A DNA stretch of 64,000 nt, taken from Hellea sp965224755 (lineage in GTDB: Bacteria; Pseudomonadota; Alphaproteobacteria; Caulobacterales; Maricaulaceae). This document shows positions 26,577 to 35,183 of the stretch, one piece after another. Each line of letters opens with the position of its first letter. Positions within the stretch are counted from its first letter, which is position 1. Both the position numbers and the translations under genes were made by a program. Under the pieces are notes generated by a model that saw only the letters and a list, made by a program, of their open reading frames with translations, was not told the DNA's origin and searched no databases. The stretch covers positions 620,001-684,000 of the forward strand of contig OZ245061.1 of the NCBI GenBank assembly GCA_965224755.1, given 5' to 3'.

Positions 26577-26901
26577 TTACCCCGGAAATGATGTCGCCCT
26601 ATCCCCCTACATTTGTAGGGAGGACAACGCTATCATTTGCTCTAGAAATCCGTTCAACTTAGGTTCATGTAACGACCCATATTAGGTTCTTCTAATAAAG
26701 AATTTGGGCTCTGGGGGCCTGATTTCGGTACCGGACATTGCGCCCCGTTTCGGTATCGTCGCCTCGTTATCTTCGGATAACGGGGCATTTTTATTTCCCG
26801 TATCATCTTCGCAGACACGTCATCTTGTGCTCGGGACAGACTTACGTCTTGTCCCTGCGCAAGCTAACATGCCTGCAAAGCGCTACGAAAAATAAATCTT
26901 A
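26577..26901 (+). other. Non-coding stretch with hairpins, possible small RNA
   Basis: No convincing gene. It holds a perfect IR CCCTACA-tt-TGTAGGG (26605-26620) just after the DUF11 gene, a second region of structured sequence, a strong terminator (26762-26792), and another bulged IR GGGACA / TGTCCC (26833-26855). Before the terminator, GCCCCGTT (26742-26749) can pair with AACGGGGC (26779-26786), which would disrupt the terminator. This looks like a small RNA or leader, but no plus-strand gene follows; recF runs the other way. Confidence 0.45.
26762..26792 (+). terminator. Rho-independent terminator with UUCG loop
   Basis: CCTCGTTATC pairs with GATAACGGGG (one G-U) around TTCG, followed by CATTTTT. 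It ends either the DUF11 message or a small RNA. Confidence 0.8.
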
Positions 26902-28014
26902 TTATACGCTAATAGAGCTATTGTTGATTTCTAGCATTTGGGCGCGTCCTTCAAAGGCGTCGAACAATGAGGCGTCGGTGCCTGACATGAAGAGCTGTGT
27001 GCCTAGCGCAAGGAGTTCTTCGATCAGGGCGGCGCGGCGGTCTATGTCCAGATGCGCGGCGACTTCGTCGAGCAGGAGGATCGGTTTTTGCTCGGCTTGG
27101 GCTCTCGCATGGGCGAGTGTGAGGCCGATAAGCAGGGCTTTTTGCTCCCCCGTCGAGCAGTCCTTTGCGGGCATGTCTTTTTCAGCATGGCGGACGTGAA
27201 GATCGGATTTGTGAACGCCGCGAAGCGTTCGGCCGGCGCGCTGGTCAATCTTGCGGTCTATGGCTAATTGTTCAGCAATGAAAATCTCGACATCGCCAAA
27301 AGCCAATCCGCTTTGAAACTGCTCTTCGGCTTCGCCTTCGAGCGCAACAATTACTTTGGGAAAAGCGCTGCCGCTAACCTCCTGTGCGCGGCGTTCGATT
27401 TCGTCAACCAGCCGCATGACAGTGACCGCCCGGGCTTGGGCGATATGCGCGCCTTGCGTGGCCATGTCGGATTCGAGCGCCTCATACCACCCCCTATCAG
27501 TAATGCCGTCGGAGAGCAGACGATTGCGCTCGCTGCGCGCTTTTTCATAACGGATACTGGCCAGGCCATGGGCCGGGGCGTGGACGAGGGAGAAGCGGTC
27601 GAGGAATTTTCGGCGGTCAGAGGCCGGGCCCGTAAAGAGACGGTCTTGGGCGGGGGTGAGCCACATGAGGGTGAGCAATTTGGCGAGCTGCGGGCCTGTC
27701 GCGTTTTTTCCGTCCAACCGCACGATGCGGCGGCGGGGCTGTTCCGGTACTTGGCCGACAGAGACGCGCGTCTCGCCGATATCGGCATTGATGCCCCAAG
27801 CGAGGGCTATGACCTCGCCCTCGCGGCGGGCAAGGTCATCCATTTTGGCGCGGCGTAAACCGCGCCCGGGAGAGAGAAAAGATATCGCTTCGAGCAAATT
27901 GGTTTTACCCGCTCCGTTCGGGCCGTAAAGCACGACAGGCGCTCCGGACAGTTCTACATCAAGCGTGGGGTAAGAGCGAAAATCCGTCAGGCGGAGGCTG
28001 GAAATATGGGCCAC
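26902..28014 (-). CDS. recF: DNA replication and repair protein RecF
   Basis: A 370-aa SMC-like ATPase that loads RecA at single-strand gaps. Walker A is VVLYGPNGAGKTNLLEAIS (about residue 33), the signature-like region is MPAKDCSTGEQKALLIGL, and Walker B is ILLLDEVAAHLD. It follows dnaN by 12 bases on the same strand, the usual dnaN-recF operon, here without dnaA in view. The start is at ATG 28014. Confidence 0.95.
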   Translation of the reverse strand: MAHISSLRLTDFRSYPTLDVELSGAPVVLYGPNGAGKTNLLEAISFLSPGRGLRRAKMDDLARREGEVIALAWGINADIGETRVSVGQVPEQPRRRIVRLDGKNATGPQLAKLLTLMWLTPAQDRLFTGPASDRRKFLDRFSLVHAPAHGLASIRYEKARSERNRLLSDGITDRGWYEALESDMATQGAHIAQARAVTVMRLVDEIERRAQEVSGSAFPKVIVALEGEAEEQFQSGLAFGDVEIFIAEQLAIDRKIDQRAGRTLRGVHKSDLHVRHAEKDMPAKDCSTGEQKALLIGLTLAHARAQAEQKPILLLDEVAAHLDIDRRAALIEELLALGTQLFMSGTDASLFDAFEGRAQMLEINNSSISV

Positions 28015-28026
28015 AGTCTCCGGCGA

Positions 28027-29130
28027 TTAGACGCGTAGCGGCATAAGCACAAAAAGCACGCCTGTATCTTCTGCGTCTTTGACGAGGGCCGGGGCCGCAG
28101 CGCTGTCGAGGAAGAAGGTTGCGTCTTGGCCTTCGATCTGCCCGGCGACATCGAGCAGATATTTGGCGTTAAAGCCGATCTCGATAGGCTCGCCGCTATA
28201 ATCCACCATCAGTTCCTCATGCGCATTGCCGCTCTCGGGATTGTTCACCGTGAGGGCGAGATTGTCCTGCGTAAGGGATAATTTAATACTGCGGGATTTT
28301 TCAGCGGAGATCGTCGCCACACGGTCAACGGCATCGGCAAAGACTTTATTGTCCACGGTCAGCTCTTGCTCATTGCCTTTGGGGATGACCCGTTCGTAAT
28401 CGGGGAAAGTGCCGTCAATCAGCTTGGAGGTTAAAACCGCCGAGCCAAATTGGAAGCGGATTTTAGCCTCCGAGATTGAAAGGCTGACATTGCCCTCAGC
28501 CCCGTCAATCAAGCGGCGGATTTCGGCGACTGTCTTGCGCGGGACGATAATGCCAGGCAAGCCCGCCGCGCCTTCGGGCAGGTCCATTTCGGCTAGTGCC
28601 AAGCGGTGACCATCTGTGGCTACGGCGCGCAAAGCTCCATCATGAGCGTGCACATAAATACCGTTGAGATAATAGCGGGTTTCTTCGGTGCTGATGGCGA
28701 AACGGGTTTTGTCAATGATGCGGCGTAGTTCTGCCGCTGTCAGGACGAAATTATGCGAAAATCCATCTGCGGTCATTTTCGGGAAATCCCCGGCTGGTAG
28801 AAGTGGCAAGGTGAAATGCGAGCGTCCGGCATCAACATCAAGGCGCTCCTCGGCATTGATTTGCAGAGACACCTGCGCGCCGCTCGGCAATTTACGGGCA
28901 ATATCATAAAGTGTATGGGCCGGGGCCGTGACATGGCCGGGCGCGCTGACATCGGCTGTGGTTTCTTCGGAAATCTCGATATCCAGATCGGTGGCGACAA
29001 ATGTCAGTTTGCCGTCTTCGGCGGTCATCAAGACATTGGACAAAATGGGAATCGTATTGCGGCGCTCGACCACATTTTGCACATGTCCCAGCGCTTTTAA
29101 TAAATCCGCGCGTTCAATCGAAATTTTCAT
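28027..29130 (-). CDS. dnaN: DNA polymerase III beta sliding clamp
   Basis: A 367-aa ring-forming clamp holding the replicative polymerase on DNA. It begins MKISIERADLLKALGHVQN, contains the internal repeats of the clamp fold, and ends VLFVLMPLRV, the typical M-P-x-R-x terminus. It is of normal size. Downstream is recF. An unexpected terminator-like hairpin followed by seven T lies in its 5' leader, only about 27 bases before the ATG. Confidence 0.97.
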   Translation of the reverse strand: MKISIERADLLKALGHVQNVVERRNTIPILSNVLMTAEDGKLTFVATDLDIEISEETTADVSAPGHVTAPAHTLYDIARKLPSGAQVSLQINAEERLDVDAGRSHFTLPLLPAGDFPKMTADGFSHNFVLTAAELRRIIDKTRFAISTEETRYYLNGIYVHAHDGALRAVATDGHRLALAEMDLPEGAAGLPGIIVPRKTVAEIRRLIDGAEGNVSLSISEAKIRFQFGSAVLTSKLIDGTFPDYERVIPKGNEQELTVDNKVFADAVDRVATISAEKSRSIKLSLTQDNLALTVNNPESGNAHEELMVDYSGEPIEIGFNAKYLLDVAGQIEGQDATFFLDSAAAPALVKDAEDTGVLFVLMPLRV

Positions 29131-29156
29131 CAGCTCAGCCTGAATAGTGTCATGTT

Positions 29157-29179
29157 AAAAAAAGCCCTCGCGAGAGAGC
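29157..29179 (-). terminator. Terminator-like hairpin in the dnaN leader
   Basis: Read on the minus strand, GCTCTC pairs with GAGGGC (one G-U) around TCGC and is followed by seven T, ending 27 bases before the dnaN ATG. No minus-strand gene lies upstream before the divergent OYE gene at 29309, so it cannot be an ordinary gene terminator unless dnaN transcription starts above it. It may be an attenuator. Confidence 0.55.
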
Positions 29180-29308
29180 CGATTTGAAAGGGCAACATAA
29201 CTTATCAGGCGAAAATGCCAAGGGCGTATATTGTCATGATTGTGGGCAAAATTTTGCCGTCTTAAATTTATTATGGACAGCTCGCAGCGGGCTGGATAGA
29301 CGGCGTCC

Positions 29309-30400
29309 ATGACAAATCCTCTCTTTACCCCCTTTTCCTGCCGCGGCCTGACGCTGCCAAACCGTATCGTTATGGCCCCCATGACGCGTAGCCGGTCGCC
29401 AAACGGCATTCCGACTGACGATGTCGCGGCCTATTACGCCCGCCGCGCCGCCGCCGATGTCGGCTTAATCGTGACCGAAGGCACCACGGTTGATCGCCCC
29501 GGCGCGTCCAGCGATGCCAATGTCCCGATCTTTCACAGCGGCGGCTTAGCGGGCTGGCGAAACGTAGCAGACCGCGTTCACGCAGAAGGCGGCAAGATCG
29601 CGCCGCAGCTTTGGCATACCGGGCTAACCCGCAAACCCGGCACAGGCATAAACCCCGAAGGGACAACAGACAGTCCTTCGGGCCTGACACATACAGGCAA
29701 ATTAGTCGCGCCGGTATTGCCTGAATCCGATGTTGAAGATATGGTTGCGAGTTTTGCCCGTTCCGCAGGCTACGCCGCTGACCTTGGCTTTGACGCCATC
29801 GAAATTCACGGCGCGCATGGTTATCTTATCGACGAATTTTTCTGGGACGTGATGAATAAGCGCGAAGATAAATATGGCGGCGATTTGGCGGGCCGGGCCA
29901 CCTTTGCGGGGGACATTATACGTGAATGCCGCAAGGCGGTTGGCGAGGATATGCCGATTATTCTGCGCTTTTCGCAATGGAAACAGCAGGAATATTCTGC
30001 CAAGCTCGCACAAACCCCGCAAGAATTGGAAGCGTTTCTTAATGTCTTTACCGAGGCCGGGGTCGATATTCTTCATTGTTCACAACGCCGCTTCTGGGAA
30101 CCTGAATTTGAAGGCTCTGATTTAAACCTTGCGGGCTGGGCGAAAAAACTGACGGGATTGCCGACGATCACAGTTGGCTCCGTAGGACTTTCGGGCGACT
30201 TTATCGGCGCGTTTCAAGGCGAAAACTCAAGCGCCGCGCCGCTGGATGACCTCATCAACCGCATGGATAAAGGCGAATTTGACCTCGTCGCGATTGGCCG
30301 CGCAATCCTGCAAGACCCAGAATGGGCGTCAAAAGTAAAAGACGGCCGCACGGGCGAGCTAAAAGATTATGACGCCAAGGCATTAGCCACGCTCTACTGA
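29309..30400 (+). CDS. Old yellow enzyme family NADH:flavin oxidoreductase
   Basis: A 363-aa FMN-dependent ene-reductase of the old yellow enzyme family. FTPFSCRGLTLPNRIVMAPMTRSRS is its N-terminal FMN-binding region (read in parts), IEIHGAHGYLIDEF has the His/His-Gly-Ala-His-Gly-Tyr active-site segment, and VGSVGLSG and VAIGRAILQDP are phosphate-binding. It reduces activated C=C bonds or nitro groups with NAD(P)H. The biological substrate is unknown. It stands alone and is divergent from dnaN. Confidence 0.9.
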   Translation: MTNPLFTPFSCRGLTLPNRIVMAPMTRSRSPNGIPTDDVAAYYARRAAADVGLIVTEGTTVDRPGASSDANVPIFHSGGLAGWRNVADRVHAEGGKIAPQLWHTGLTRKPGTGINPEGTTDSPSGLTHTGKLVAPVLPESDVEDMVASFARSAGYAADLGFDAIEIHGAHGYLIDEFFWDVMNKREDKYGGDLAGRATFAGDIIRECRKAVGEDMPIILRFSQWKQQEYSAKLAQTPQELEAFLNVFTEAGVDILHCSQRRFWEPEFEGSDLNLAGWAKKLTGLPTITVGSVGLSGDFIGAFQGENSSAAPLDDLINRMDKGEFDLVAIGRAILQDPEWASKVKDGRTGELKDYDAKALATLY

Positions 30401-30432
30401 TTGAATGCTGGCCAAAAGCGCAAAACCCTGCT

Positions 30433-30449
30433 ATATTCATATTGAATAT
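30433..30449. promoter_or_regulatory. Operator-like inverted repeat upstream of parDE
   Basis: ATATTCA-tat-TGAATAT is a perfect 7-bp inverted repeat ending 15 bases before the parD ATG. It is placed where ParD would autorepress. Confidence 0.6.
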
Positions 30450-30464
30450 TAGCGGAGTAGCGCG

Positions 30465-30743
30465 ATGGCCAGCACATCAATGTCCCTTGGAAAGCATTGG
30501 GAAGATTTCTTAAAAAAATGCGTTGCGAGTGGAAAATATGGCTCGGCGACGGAAGTCGTTCGCGCCGCCCTGCGGAATATGGAAGTTCGGGATCAAGCCA
30601 AAGAAAATCTGCGGCGTTTGATACAGGAAGGCGAGGATAGCGGCTATATAGATTGGGATCCCGAAGACTTTAAGCGCCGTATGCACTTAAAATATACCGA
30701 AGCCGCCGAGCAGGACGCGCAGGTTTTCGATCATGAAGATTAA
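30465..30743 (+). CDS. parD: ParD-family antitoxin
   Basis: A 92-aa type II antitoxin. The N-terminus (SMSLGKHWEDFLKKCVASG) and GSATEVVRAALRNMEVRD form the ribbon-helix-helix dimer that binds DNA, and the acidic C-terminus (EEGEDSGYIDWDPEDF, read as parts) binds and masks the toxin. It overlaps the toxin gene by 11 bases, as in most parDE modules. The start ATG follows GGAG within AGCGGAGTAG. Confidence 0.9.
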   Translation: MASTSMSLGKHWEDFLKKCVASGKYGSATEVVRAALRNMEVRDQAKENLRRLIQEGEDSGYIDWDPEDFKRRMHLKYTEAAEQDAQVFDHED

Positions 30744-31017
30744 GATTAGCTTGAAGGCTTATGACGACCTTGAAGCGATTTATAATTACACGAAAAAGAC
30801 GTGGGGAGTACAACAAGCAGAAGTCTATCGCATAGAGTTTGATAACCATTTCACATTATTATCTGAATATCCCGATATGGGCCGTCAGGTCGAAGACCAA
30901 CCAAAATTAAGACAGTTCCCGATGAACAAACATATTATTTTCTATCGCAAGACATTTGATTCAATTTTTATTGTTCGTATTCGTCACAGTGCTGAACATC
31001 CCGATTCTACTTTATAA
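30733..31017 (+). CDS. parE: ParE/RelE-family toxin
   Basis: A 94-aa toxin with the RelE/ParE fold. It has KISLKAYDDLEAIYNYTKKTWG, LSEYPDMGRQVED, LRQFPMNKHIIFYRK and the closing VRIRHSAEHP, all seen in ParE toxins, which in family members inhibit DNA gyrase. The start lies inside parD. Chromosomal modules of this type serve as stress-tolerance or plasmid-stability remnants. No partner genes of mobile elements are nearby. Confidence 0.88.
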   Translation: MKIKISLKAYDDLEAIYNYTKKTWGVQQAEVYRIEFDNHFTLLSEYPDMGRQVEDQPKLRQFPMNKHIIFYRKTFDSIFIVRIRHSAEHPDSTL

Positions 31018-31062
31018 TGACTTACATGAAAACGACTTGAGCCAGACAGGATAACCTACCCC

Positions 31063-31878
31063 ATGCATTACCGTTCCCAACTTTTTGTTCCCGGCAACCG
31101 GCCTGACCGTTTTGAAAAAGCCTGCGCTGCGGGTGCCGACCTTGTCTGTATCGATTTGGAAGACGCTGTCGGGCCGGGCGAGAAAGACGCGGCCCGGAGC
31201 ACGGTTTTAGCGTGGCTCGCCAAGACAGAGCATAAACATGTTAGCCTGCGTATTAACGCCGTGGAGACCGCTGATGGCAGGGCTGATATTGCGGCCTTAA
31301 AAGAGAGCGGCCTGACATTGCCGTTTTTGATGATACCCAAAGTGGCCTCTAAATCCGAGGTCAATGACCTTGATGACGATTTGCCCGACGCGCTGGGCAC
31401 GTTTTTCGCGATTATCGAAAGCGCTGAGGGCTTGCTCAATGCCGAAGAGATTTTCTCCAATGGCCGGGTCACATTAGGCATGTACGGGGCGGTGGATTAT
31501 GCGGGCGATGTTGATTGCGATCTGGCGTGGGAAACCCATTTATATGCCCGCTCGCATCTTGTCGCCGCGGCGGCTGTCTATGACGTACAGCTTTTTGATA
31601 CGCCACATATTGTTGTGCGCGATTTAGAGGATTGCGAGGCCAGCACCCGCAAAGCCAAAGCGCTTGGCATTCACGCCCGCAGCGCCATCCATCCGGCGCA
31701 GATAGAGCCTATTCATAATGCGCTCGCCTCGTCCGGCGAAGAGATTGCGCAAGCGCAAAAAGTGATTGCGGCTTATGAAGCGGCGAAGGGTAATGTCGTG
31801 TTGCTCGACGGTAAATTTATCGAAGCGCCTGTGGTCAAGCGGGCCGAGCGTATTTTGGCATGGGTTAGCCGAGACTAG
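31063..31878 (+). CDS. HpcH/HpaI/CitE-family CoA lyase
   Basis: A 271-aa TIM-barrel lyase of the citrate-lyase beta / malyl-CoA lyase family. RSQLFVPGNRPDRFEKA, VCIDLEDAVGPGEKDAAR (metal-binding acidic residues), RINAV, IIESAEGL and the GIHARSAIHPAQIEPI block are conserved. It would cleave a 3-hydroxy-3-methyl-type or malyl-CoA substrate. A citrate lyase alpha subunit is absent, so it probably acts as a stand-alone citramalyl- or beta-methylmalyl-CoA lyase. It precedes a molybdopterin oxidoreductase by 68 bases; the link is unknown. Confidence 0.88.
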   Translation: MHYRSQLFVPGNRPDRFEKACAAGADLVCIDLEDAVGPGEKDAARSTVLAWLAKTEHKHVSLRINAVETADGRADIAALKESGLTLPFLMIPKVASKSEVNDLDDDLPDALGTFFAIIESAEGLLNAEEIFSNGRVTLGMYGAVDYAGDVDCDLAWETHLYARSHLVAAAAVYDVQLFDTPHIVVRDLEDCEASTRKAKALGIHARSAIHPAQIEPIHNALASSGEEIAQAQKVIAAYEAAKGNVVLLDGKFIEAPVVKRAERILAWVSRD

Positions 31879-31946
31879 GCCTATTACGCCATTTGCAAAT
31901 TCTGCTAAAGGGTTCATAGTCTAGCGCATTATAAAAGGACTGCATT

Positions 31947-34055
31947 ATGAGCCATTCTAAGGCCGAAATTCATGCCCGCACCTGCCATCTTTGCGAAGCC
32001 AATTGCGGGGTGTTGATGACGGTGCAAGACGGCAAGGTCCTGTCCGTCAAAGGCAATCCCGATCATGTGCTCTCTGAAGGTTTTATCTGTCCCAAAGCCA
32101 CCGCTATTCCCGATATTCAAAATGATCCGGATCGTTTGCGCCGTCCGGTAAAGAAAGTCGGCGAGGACTGGGAGGAGATAAGTTGGGAGCAGGCTTTTTC
32201 TGAAATTGCCGCTAGGCACCAAGCGATTACGGCAGGCCCGAAAGCGGCCGGGGTTTATCTCGGCAATCCGAATGCGCATAATTATTCGAGCAGTTTTTCA
32301 ATGCGCGGGCTGATAAAATCATGGGGCGCGAAGGGGATATATTCGGCCTCAACACTGGACCAACTCCCGCATATGATTTGCCAGAAATGGGTTTACGGCC
32401 ATAATGCGCTCTATCCGGTGCCAGATATTGACCGCACAATGTTTATGCTCTGCGTTGGGGGCAATCCGATGGCGTCTAATGGCTCGCTCTGGACGGTGCC
32501 GAATGTAAAGAAACGCATTTTACGCTTGCAGGAACGCGGCGGGAAATTTGTCGTCATTGATCCTCGCCGAACGGAAACGGCCAAGATTGCGGATGACCAT
32601 CATTTTATCAAGCCGGGTACGGATACGGCTTTGTTTCTCGGATTATTACTGGCCTTGGACGAAGCGGGGCTGGTCAATCCGGGGCGGCTTATGCCGATGC
32701 TTAAAGATTGGGACGCGGCTTGGGCGCAGATACATCAATTTAATCTCGGCGATCTGTCAGTTTATTGCGGCATTCCCGCCGATGACATTCGCGCCATTGC
32801 GGCGCAGCTTGGCAGCGGCCAACCCGCCATCGTCTATGGCCGTATGGGAGTCTCTGTGACCCGCTACGGCACGCTCAATCACTGGCTGATCCAGCTGCTT
32901 AATATTTCCACGGGCAATGTTGACCGCGTAGGCGGGGTGATGTTTCCCGACCCGATTATTGACCCTGTCGAGCGTAGCGGCACAGGCTCATATGGCCGTT
33001 ACCATACCCGTCTTTCGGGCCGCCCGGAAGTTTTAGGCGAGCTTCCGGCCGCAGAACTGGCCCCGGAAATCACAACAAAAGGCGAGGGCCAAATCGGAGC
33101 GCTTCTGACATTGGCAGGCAATCCCGTAATCTCTGCGCCCGGCGGGCGGCAGTTGGACGCAGCGCTGGAAACGCTAGAGCTGATGGTCAGCATTGATATG
33201 TATATTACCGAAACCAGCCGCCATGCCGATTATATCCTGCCGCCTTGCGGCCCGCTTGAGCGCGATCATTATCCGATGTTTTTTGCGCCCCTCGCCATTC
33301 GCAATTACGCCGCTTATTCGCCGGCACTTTTTCCGCAAAGCGGCGGCAGTAAAGATGATTGGGAAATCATGGCCGATCTTCAAGGCGCGCTAGCTTTGAT
33401 GCATGGCAAGAACATAAAGGGTGAAAACAAAGCCCCCGCGAAAATAAATCCGCGCGATGTGCTTGACCAGATGATGCAAAGCTCGCCGCATAAAATAACA
33501 TTAGCCGAGATAGAAGCCTGCCCGAACGGCTATGATATGGGCCCGCTCAAGCCCCGCTTGCCCGGACGCCTCAAAACCAAAGACGGGAAAATCCATTGCG
33601 CGCCGGAGATGCCGCGTAAGGATTTGGCGGCGTTTAAATCCGGCTTTGCAAAACCGCTTAAGGGCGGCTTCAGCCTTATTGGCCGCCGTCATATTCGCAG
33701 TAATAATAGCTGGCTACATAATAGTCGCCGCCTGCTCAAAGGCCCGAACCGCTGCACGGTGATGATCCATCCGGGCGATGCGGCGGGGCTCGGATTGGCG
33801 GATGGCGATATAGCGCTTGTGTCTAATTCTGTCGGAGCCGTGGAATTGCCCGCCGAAATTACGGAGGATATTATGCCAGGGGTTGTCTCTATTCCGCATG
33901 GATATGGCCATGACCGCAAAGGCGTGAAGCTTTCAGTGGCCGCCTCTAATCCGGGGGTTTCGATGAATGATTTGACCGACCCCTCAGTGATCGACGAACT
34001 GTCCGGCAATGCGGTTCTAAACGGCGTGCCCGTGGACATCGCCAAGCTGGCCTGA
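31947..34055 (+). CDS. Molybdopterin-dependent oxidoreductase
   Basis: A 702-aa member of the DMSO-reductase superfamily. The N-terminus has the [4Fe-4S] motif CHLCEANCGVLM, with the fourth Cys in FICPKA. Molybdopterin guanine dinucleotide contact stretches include CVGGNPMASNGSLWTVPN and VIDPRRTETAKIADDHHFI. ITETSRHADYILPPCGPLERDH and a C-terminal molybdopterin-binding domain (MIHPGDAAGLGLADGDIAL) follow. It is a cytoplasmic enzyme without a twin-arginine signal. The active-site Mo ligand is not obvious. It resembles formate dehydrogenase-like or acetylene-hydratase-like members rather than nitrate reductase; the substrate is unknown. Confidence 0.88.
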   Translation: MSHSKAEIHARTCHLCEANCGVLMTVQDGKVLSVKGNPDHVLSEGFICPKATAIPDIQNDPDRLRRPVKKVGEDWEEISWEQAFSEIAARHQAITAGPKAAGVYLGNPNAHNYSSSFSMRGLIKSWGAKGIYSASTLDQLPHMICQKWVYGHNALYPVPDIDRTMFMLCVGGNPMASNGSLWTVPNVKKRILRLQERGGKFVVIDPRRTETAKIADDHHFIKPGTDTALFLGLLLALDEAGLVNPGRLMPMLKDWDAAWAQIHQFNLGDLSVYCGIPADDIRAIAAQLGSGQPAIVYGRMGVSVTRYGTLNHWLIQLLNISTGNVDRVGGVMFPDPIIDPVERSGTGSYGRYHTRLSGRPEVLGELPAAELAPEITTKGEGQIGALLTLAGNPVISAPGGRQLDAALETLELMVSIDMYITETSRHADYILPPCGPLERDHYPMFFAPLAIRNYAAYSPALFPQSGGSKDDWEIMADLQGALALMHGKNIKGENKAPAKINPRDVLDQMMQSSPHKITLAEIEACPNGYDMGPLKPRLPGRLKTKDGKIHCAPEMPRKDLAAFKSGFAKPLKGGFSLIGRRHIRSNNSWLHNSRRLLKGPNRCTVMIHPGDAAGLGLADGDIALVSNSVGAVELPAEITEDIMPGVVSIPHGYGHDRKGVKLSVAASNPGVSMNDLTDPSVIDELSGNAVLNGVPVDIAKLA

Positions 34056-34133
34056 GGGTCAATTGAGGGTTAATATTACAGATGATGAGGCTTTCAGCGA
34101 AGCCTAATGAAAGTTTGGCCTACCGCCTAAAAC

Positions 34134-35174
34134 CTAGCCCGCCGCGTCTAGCTCCGGCGTCCATTCACCTAGACTGGCGAGGCCGTTCATTTTGGCCCTA
34201 TGGTTAAAGGCGGCTTGCGCGGCGGCGTAGTTTTCCGCTTTGCCTTGCCACGCAATGAGCGCGGCTTGTTGCAGCGCGCGGCCATAGCTATAGGTAATTT
34301 TCCAAGGGAAATTGCCTATCTTATTTATCATATCCAGATGCTGGGTCGCAATTTCATTATCCTGCCCGCCGGAGAGGAATGCAATTCCCGGCACAGCAGC
34401 GGGAACGGTGTCTTTGAGGACTTTAATCGTTCGCTCGGCGACGTCCTGCACGCTGGGTTGTTCGGGGCATTTCTTGCCGGCGACAACCATATTGGGTTTC
34501 AGGATCGTGCCTTCGAGGACAACGCCTTGCTCATAAAACTCGGTGAAAAGCGAATTGAGCACCCGCTCCGTGACTTCGTGGCAGCGTTCAACATTGTGAT
34601 GGCCGCCCATTAGCACTTCGGGTTCGACAATAGGCACAATACCGGCTTCTTGGCACAGCGTGGCATAGCGGGCGAGGGCGTGGTTATTGGCTTTGATCGC
34701 GCCGTCGGACGGGGTTGCGCCGATATATTGGTCGGGATGGGAAATCTCGATTACGGCCCGCCATTTGGCAAAGCGCGCGCCTAATGTGTAATATTCGGCG
34801 AGGCGCTCGCGCAACCCGTCAAGCCCTTGTGTAATGGTTTCGCCGGGGCGGCCCGCCAGAGGCGTTGTGCCCATATCGACTTTGATCCCGGGGATAGCGT
34901 CATTGGCTTTGATCAGATCCACCAAAGATGTGCCGTCTTTGGCCTTTTGGCGGATAGTTTCGTCATAGAGAATGACGCCGGAGATATTATCGTGCATCGC
35001 GTCATTTGTGCGAAACAACATTTCGCGCCAGTCGCGGCGGGACTCGACCGTGCTTTGCGCATTGATACTGTCAAAGCGTTTGCCAATAGTTCCTGAGCTT
35101 TCATCTGCTGCGAGAATGCCCGATCCGGGCGCAACCATTTTAACGGCAATATCGTTGAGGGCCTGAATATCCAT
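34134..35174 (-). CDS. Fructose-bisphosphate aldolase, class I
   Basis: A 346-aa Schiff-base aldolase cleaving fructose-1,6-bisphosphate. GSGILAADESSGTIGKR is the N-terminal signature, RWRAVIEI is the conserved WR-x-V block, and LEGTILKPNMVVAGKK holds the Lys that forms the imine. It lies nine bases downstream of pgk on the same strand, so gap-pgk-fba form one glycolytic/gluconeogenic operon. Many alphaproteobacteria carry the metal-dependent class II enzyme, so a class I gene here is worth noting. Confidence 0.93.
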   Translation of the reverse strand: MDIQALNDIAVKMVAPGSGILAADESSGTIGKRFDSINAQSTVESRRDWREMLFRTNDAMHDNISGVILYDETIRQKAKDGTSLVDLIKANDAIPGIKVDMGTTPLAGRPGETITQGLDGLRERLAEYYTLGARFAKWRAVIEISHPDQYIGATPSDGAIKANNHALARYATLCQEAGIVPIVEPEVLMGGHHNVERCHEVTERVLNSLFTEFYEQGVVLEGTILKPNMVVAGKKCPEQPSVQDVAERTIKVLKDTVPAAVPGIAFLSGGQDNEIATQHLDMINKIGNFPWKITYSYGRALQQAALIAWQGKAENYAAAQAAFNHRAKMNGLASLGEWTPELDAAG

Positions 35175-35183
35175 CTGATGTCT

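Noticed and set aside
26738..27199. Plus-strand open frame crossing the terminator into recF
   Set aside because: It runs through a strong terminator and then antisense to recF, so it is not a gene.
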